Source: an uncultured Bacilli bacterium (GTDB taxonomy: Bacteria; Bacillota_I; Bacilli_A; RF39; UBA660). Taken from it: a stretch of DNA of 55,048 nt. Position 1 is the first letter of the stretch. Each line of letters begins with the position of its first letter. Shown piece by piece: positions 51,536-55,048 of this stretch. The stretch is from positions 1 through 55,048 of the forward strand of contig CALVKM010000006.1 of NCBI GenBank assembly GCA_944332705.1, in the 5' to 3' direction. Both the position numbers and the translations under genes were made by a program. The notes under the pieces were generated by a model. That model saw nothing but the letters and a program-made list of their open reading frames with translations, was not told the origin of the DNA and ran no database searches.

Positions 51536-52420
51536 TTATACTTCTTGATATTCTCTAGCAAGTATTCTAGAATCACTACAATATTCCATAATAAATTTAT
51601 TATCTTTCTTACATATAATAATCCCTATTGTTTTATCTTGAGTTACTTTTCTTAAAGTTTTATCTATGTAATTCATATATATCTCTATTTGACCAATATG
51701 TTCTTTTTTAAGTTCAGTAACTTTAAGTTCTACCACTGTATAACAATTGAATTCAATATTATATAAAAGCAAATCAATGTAATTGTAGCTATTACCTATT
51801 TTTATTTTATATTCATTAGCAATATAACAAAATGAGTTACCTAATTCTTTTAAAAAATTATCTAAATCTTCGAGAATAACTTTTTGTAATACTTTTTCAG
51901 ATATTATTTCTTTATTGGTAGTATTTTTTATAGCGATTGGATTTTTAATGAAATCAACTACATCTGTTTCTTTTTTAGTAATTAACTTTTCTTTAGTTTT
52001 ATCGTCTAATCTTTCATACTCTTTATTTCTAATTCGTTCTCTTAATTGTCTAACTGATAAATTTTGTTGTTCTGTAATCATTATGTAATAGTTGATTTCA
52101 TCAAGGTTATCTAATGATAATAACTCAACATAATGGCTATATGATAATTTTGGCGACAGTGTCGCCAATTTTACTTTTAACAAATAAAATTTTTTCATTT
52201 TATTTAATGATGAAGCATCATATTTAATACCTAAATCTTGAGTTAATCTTTTAGAATATTCATTTATAATGCCTTCACCATATTGTTTACCGGCTTCACT
52301 AAGTAATTTGCCAACATTATAATAAGTAGTCAGATCACTTCTATTCTTAATATAATCTTTTACTTTTTTAGTTATCTCATTATTTATTAATTCATTTTTT
52401 ATTTCATTGTAATAATTCAT
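51536..52420 (-). CDS. DUF1016 array copy 2
   Basis: About 294 residues from ATG 52420; the expected AAGGAGG reads AAGGCGG here. Domain order is DUF1016_N (TTYYNVGKLLSEAGKQYGEG, then LSYSHYVELL) and PDDEXK nuclease (YIDLLLYNIEFNCYTVVELKV; catalytic Asp, Glu and Lys). The Trp of the usual LTWSHY is Tyr. Internal palindrome TTGGCGACAgTGTCGCCAA at 52150-52168. Stop lies 11 bp before copy 1. Confidence 0.85.
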   Translation of the reverse strand: MNYYNEIKNELINNEITKKVKDYIKNRSDLTTYYNVGKLLSEAGKQYGEGIINEYSKRLTQDLGIKYDASSLNKMKKFYLLKVKLATLSPKLSYSHYVELLSLDNLDEINYYIMITEQQNLSVRQLRERIRNKEYERLDDKTKEKLITKKETDVVDFIKNPIAIKNTTNKEIISEKVLQKVILEDLDNFLKELGNSFCYIANEYKIKIGNSYNYIDLLLYNIEFNCYTVVELKVTELKKEHIGQIEIYMNYIDKTLRKVTQDKTIGIIICKKDNKFIMEYCSDSRILAREYQEV

Positions 52421-52430
52421 ATATTCCGCC

Positions 52431-53318
52431 TTATATTTCTTGATATTCTCTAGCAAGAATTCTCTCATCACTACAATATTCCATAATAAACTTATTATCT
52501 TTCTTACATATAATAATTCCTATTGTTTTATCTTGAGTAGGTTTTCTTAAATGTTTATCTATATAATTCATATATACTTCTATTTGACCAATATGCTCTT
52601 TTTTAAGTTCAGTAACTTTAAGTTCTACAACAACAAAACAATTAAATTCATAGTTGTATAATAGCAAATCAATGTAATTATAGCTATCACCTATTTTTAT
52701 CCTGTATTCATTCTTTATAAAAGTAAAACCAGAACCTAATTCATCTAAAAAACTTGGTATATCTTCGAGAATAACTTTTTGTAATACTTTTTCAGAAATT
52801 ATTTCTTTATTGGAATTGTTTTTTATAACTATAGGATTTTTAATGAAATCTGTGATTACTACTGGAGTAGTATTATTTATTAATTTCTCTTTAGTAGTAT
52901 CATCTAACCTTTCATATTCTTTATTTTTGATTCGTTCGCGAAGCTGTCTAACGGATAGATTTTGTTGTTCTGCAATCATTATGTAATAGTTGATTTCATC
53001 AACATTATCTAATGATAATAGCTCAACATAATGACTCCAAGATAATAGTGCAGACATTGTCTGCATTTTTTCTTTCAAAATATAAAACCGTAACATTAGC
53101 CATAGATTTCTTTTACTATATCCCTTTCCAAGCTCAACAGTCAATCTTTTAGAATATTCTTTTATAATACCTTCGCCATAATGTTTGCCGGCTTCACTTA
53201 GTAATTTGCCGACATTATAATAAGTAGTAAGATCACTTTTGTTTTTACTATAGTCTTTTACTCTTTTGGTTATTTCATTATTTATTAATTCATTTTTTAT
53301 TTCACTATAATAGTTCAT
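52431..53318 (-). CDS. DUF1016 array copy 3
   Basis: About 295 residues from ATG 53318 with AAGGAGG. Intact N-terminal domain (TTYYNVGKLLSEAGKHYGEG, YSKRNLWLMLRFY, LSWSHYVELL) and nuclease domain (YIDLLLYNYEFNCFVVVELKV, KKEHIGQIEVYMNYIDK, TIGIIICKKDNKF). Internal palindrome TGCAGACAtTGTCTGCA at 53049-53065. This is the best-preserved member. C-terminal halves of copies 1-4 are nearly identical, while the segment before SHY is variable. Confidence 0.88.
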   Translation of the reverse strand: MNYYSEIKNELINNEITKRVKDYSKNKSDLTTYYNVGKLLSEAGKHYGEGIIKEYSKRLTVELGKGYSKRNLWLMLRFYILKEKMQTMSALLSWSHYVELLSLDNVDEINYYIMIAEQQNLSVRQLRERIKNKEYERLDDTTKEKLINNTTPVVITDFIKNPIVIKNNSNKEIISEKVLQKVILEDIPSFLDELGSGFTFIKNEYRIKIGDSYNYIDLLLYNYEFNCFVVVELKVTELKKEHIGQIEVYMNYIDKHLRKPTQDKTIGIIICKKDNKFIMEYCSDERILAREYQEI

Positions 53319-53328
53319 ATATTCCTCC

Positions 53329-54102
53329 TTATAATTCTTGATATTCTCTAGCAAGTATCCTAGAATCACTACAATATTCCATTATAAACTTATTATCTTT
53401 CTTACATATAATAATACCTATAGTTTTATCTTGAGTTACTTTTCTTAAAGTTTTATCAATATAATTCATATATACCTCAATTTGCCCAATATGTTCTTTT
53501 TTAAGTTCCGTTACTTTTAGTTCTACTACCACATAACAGTTAAATTCAATATTATATAAGAGTAAATCTATATAATTATATCTATTACCTATTTTTATTT
53601 TGTATTCATTAGCAATATAACAAAACGAATTACCTAATTCTTTTAAAAAATCATCTAAATCTTCAAGAATAACTTTTTGTAATACTTTTTCAGATATTAT
53701 TTCTTTATTGGTATTATTTTTAATAACAATAGGATTTTTAATAAAATCAACAACTGATGTTTCATTTTTAGCAATTAATTTTTCTTTAGTTTTATCATCT
53801 AATCGTTCATATTCTTTACTTTTAATTTTGGCGCGAAGTTCTCTGACTGATAAACTTTGTTGTTCTGTATTCATTATGTAATAGTTGATTTCATCAATAC
53901 TATTAAGTTTTAATAATTCATCATAATGGCTCCAAGTCAATTTTGCCGACAGTGTCGGCAATTTTTCTACAACCATAAAATTATAAAATTTTAACATCTT
54001 ATATAAAACTCTTATACTATATTTAGTGTTAAGTTCATTGGTTAATCTTTTAGATATCTCATTATTTATTAGTTCATTTTTTATTTCATTATAATAATTC
54101 AT
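53329..54102 (-). CDS. DUF1016 array copy 4, N-terminal internal deletion
   Basis: 257 residues from ATG 54102 with GGAGG. After MNYYNEIKNELINNEI it jumps straight to SKRLTNELNTKYSIR, losing about 38 residues (the YYNVGKLLSEAGK-HYGEG segment) in frame, so the N-terminal domain is probably non-functional. The rest, including LTWSHYDELL and YIDLLLYNIEFNCYVVVELKV, is intact. Internal palindrome TTGCCGACAgTGTCGGCAA at 53943-53961. Confidence 0.85.
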   Translation of the reverse strand: MNYYNEIKNELINNEISKRLTNELNTKYSIRVLYKMLKFYNFMVVEKLPTLSAKLTWSHYDELLKLNSIDEINYYIMNTEQQSLSVRELRAKIKSKEYERLDDKTKEKLIAKNETSVVDFIKNPIVIKNNTNKEIISEKVLQKVILEDLDDFLKELGNSFCYIANEYKIKIGNRYNYIDLLLYNIEFNCYVVVELKVTELKKEHIGQIEVYMNYIDKTLRKVTQDKTIGIIICKKDNKFIMEYCSDSRILAREYQEL

Positions 54103-54113
54103 AATTCCTCCAT

Positions 54114-55028
54114 TTAATTTAAAGCATAAGTAGTAACTAAAATATCATTACTTGTAGTGTATTTAATAATATATTTATCTTTTTCTTTAACAATTAATAA
54201 TCCTATTGTTTTGTTATGATTAATATCTTTTATATTATCTTCTACAAACTTCACATAAAAGTTTAATTGGCCAATATCTGTGTGTTTTATTTTTCTAGTT
54301 TTAACTTCTACAACTACATATGCATTAAGTTTAACATTAAAGAATAATAAATCTATTTTATAAGTCTTATTATCTATATATAATTTATATTCATGACCTA
54401 TAAGAGCAAAACCTGTTCCTGATTCTAGGAATTTATCCTCAAGTAAAGATATAATATATTTGTGAATAGCTTGTTCATCAATTTTATCTAGACTTTTATC
54501 AGATTTTAGAATTATTGGATCTTTTATCATATCCTTAATTGTTAATACGGTATTATTAGTATCACTAATAATTTCAATATGTTCTTTAATGGCATAGGAT
54601 AATCTATCAAAAGCTTTATTCTTTATTTCTTTTTGCAATTCTCTAGAAGATAAATTATTTAATATAACTAGATTAATATAGTAGTTTCTTTCGTTTTCGT
54701 TTTTTATAGGCAATAATGTTCTATAATGGGTCTATGTCAATTCGGGCCGCACTGCGGCCCATATTGGAAAATTAATATAAAATGCACGAAATTTTCTTAA
54801 GTTTCTGGTATCATATCCTTTACCATATTTTAGGCTTAATTTTTTTCCCCATTCATTTATCAAGTTATTGCCGTACTTTGCTCTTTTCTCTCCTCCTTGA
54901 GCTTCAACTATAAGCTTACCTATATTCCAATAAGTAAGTAATGTATTAGTGTTATCTTTTAGAACAGTTGCTCTGGTAATGTCAATATAAAAATGTAGGT
55001 TTTTGCTAAAATAATTTTGTAGGAAAAC
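54114..55028 (-). pseudogene. DUF1016 array copy 5, nonsense mutation and missing start
   Basis: The reading frame runs from about 55028, with LLTYWNIGKLIVEAQGGEKR, KYGKGYDTRNLRKFRAF and FPIWAAVRPELT, then TAG where others have TGG (Trp of LTWSHY), then THYRTLL and a normal nuclease domain (KIDLLFFNVKLNAYVVVEVKT). No start codon with a ribosome-binding site is seen at the 5' end, which abuts a hairpin at the window edge. More diverged than copies 1-4. Palindrome GGGCCGCAcTGCGGCCC at 54744-54760. Reinitiation at 54713 could give a nuclease-only protein. Confidence 0.8.
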
Positions 55029-55044
55029 CTACATTTTTATTTTA
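54989..55044. terminator. Hairpin at the window edge
   Basis: AAAAATGTAGGTTTT (from 54989) and AAAACCTACATTTTT (to 55038) are complementary, with T-rich sequence on both sides. It could end a plus-strand transcript or mark an element border that cut the 5' end of DUF1016 copy 5. Confidence 0.5.
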
Positions 55045-55048
55045 GCAG

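Larger units (their letters stand above)
51262..54760. repeat. Five intragenic palindromes in fixed register in the DUF1016 array
   Basis: Centres at 51270, 52159, 53057, 53952 and 54752. Each is a perfect odd-length palindrome of 17-19 bp with CANTG at its centre but different arms. Counting from the plus-strand CATAATG (codons for HY), every centre base is exactly the 31st position. The solitary copy at 43002 lacks a palindrome there. Confidence 0.9.

Noticed and set aside
50647..54760. CRISPR array
   Set aside because: The repeated palindromes lie about 900 bp apart inside homologous genes, without regular spacers.

Overview
The window is the chromosomal replication-origin region of a very AT-rich, low-G+C Bacillota bacterium. 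Gene order follows the Bacillus subtilis origin closely: jag-yidC-rnpA-rpmH on the minus strand, a DnaA-box cluster, then dnaA-dnaN-recF-gyrB-gyrA and tadA-dnaX-ebfC-recR-bofA-holB-ricT-pth-mfd-spoVT-metG-tatD-ksgA-yabG-veg-spoVG-yabP-yabQ-divIC on the plus strand. Small size, low G+C and surface-protein style suggest an uncultured gut Bacilli/Erysipelotrichia- or RF39-like lineage (inference). Sporulation-type genes (bofA, spoVT, yabG, spoVG, yabP, yabQ) and tandem Spo0A-type boxes imply a spore-former or recent descendant. The standard genetic code fits: Trp is TGG and TGA acts as a stop.

Layout. 1-2.8 kb: small ribbon-helix-helix-like gene, then the jag/yidC/rnpA/rpmH operon. 2.8-4.7 kb: bipartite oriC around dnaA. 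4.7-12 kb: dnaN, a ComK-like gene, recF, gyrB, gyrA. 12-13.5 kb: a gene-free block with ten clustered parS sites built as a diverged higher-order repeat, plus a second repeat family. 13.7-23.7 kb: SRP RNA and a dense DNA-replication/repair/sporulation operon series. 23.7-27.1 kb: a candidate type I toxin-antitoxin locus, then a T-box leader ahead of dUTPase-metG-tatD. 27.1-29.5 kb: a decaying island with AbiEi, frameshifted AbiEii and three copies of an XRE regulator in different states. 29.5-42.6 kb: 3D-domain protein, ksgA, DUF4143 ATPase, yabG, veg, spoVG, acyltransferase, CoA-transferase, methyltransferase, yabP, yabQ, divIC, clpP, a nucleoside kinase and gapA. 42.6-55 kb: accessory region with a solitary DUF1016 nuclease gene flanked by palindromes, two transglutaminase-like paralogs, a surface protein with a G+C-rich 3' segment, pgk and tpiA, and a tandem array of five DUF1016 genes, several broken.

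Most striking: (1) each of the five arrayed DUF1016 genes carries a different perfect palindrome centred on CANTG at exactly the same position before the conserved SHY codons; (2) the parS array resembles a bacterial satellite-type centromere; (3) the surface-protein gene ends in a candidate diversity-generating variable segment followed by a strong GC hairpin; (4) a small hydrophobic peptide gene with a convergent short antisense RNA looks like a new type I toxin-antitoxin pair; (5) tandem TGTCGAA boxes with 3-bp spacing occur at oriC and upstream of several accessory genes, suggesting a Spo0A-linked regulon.
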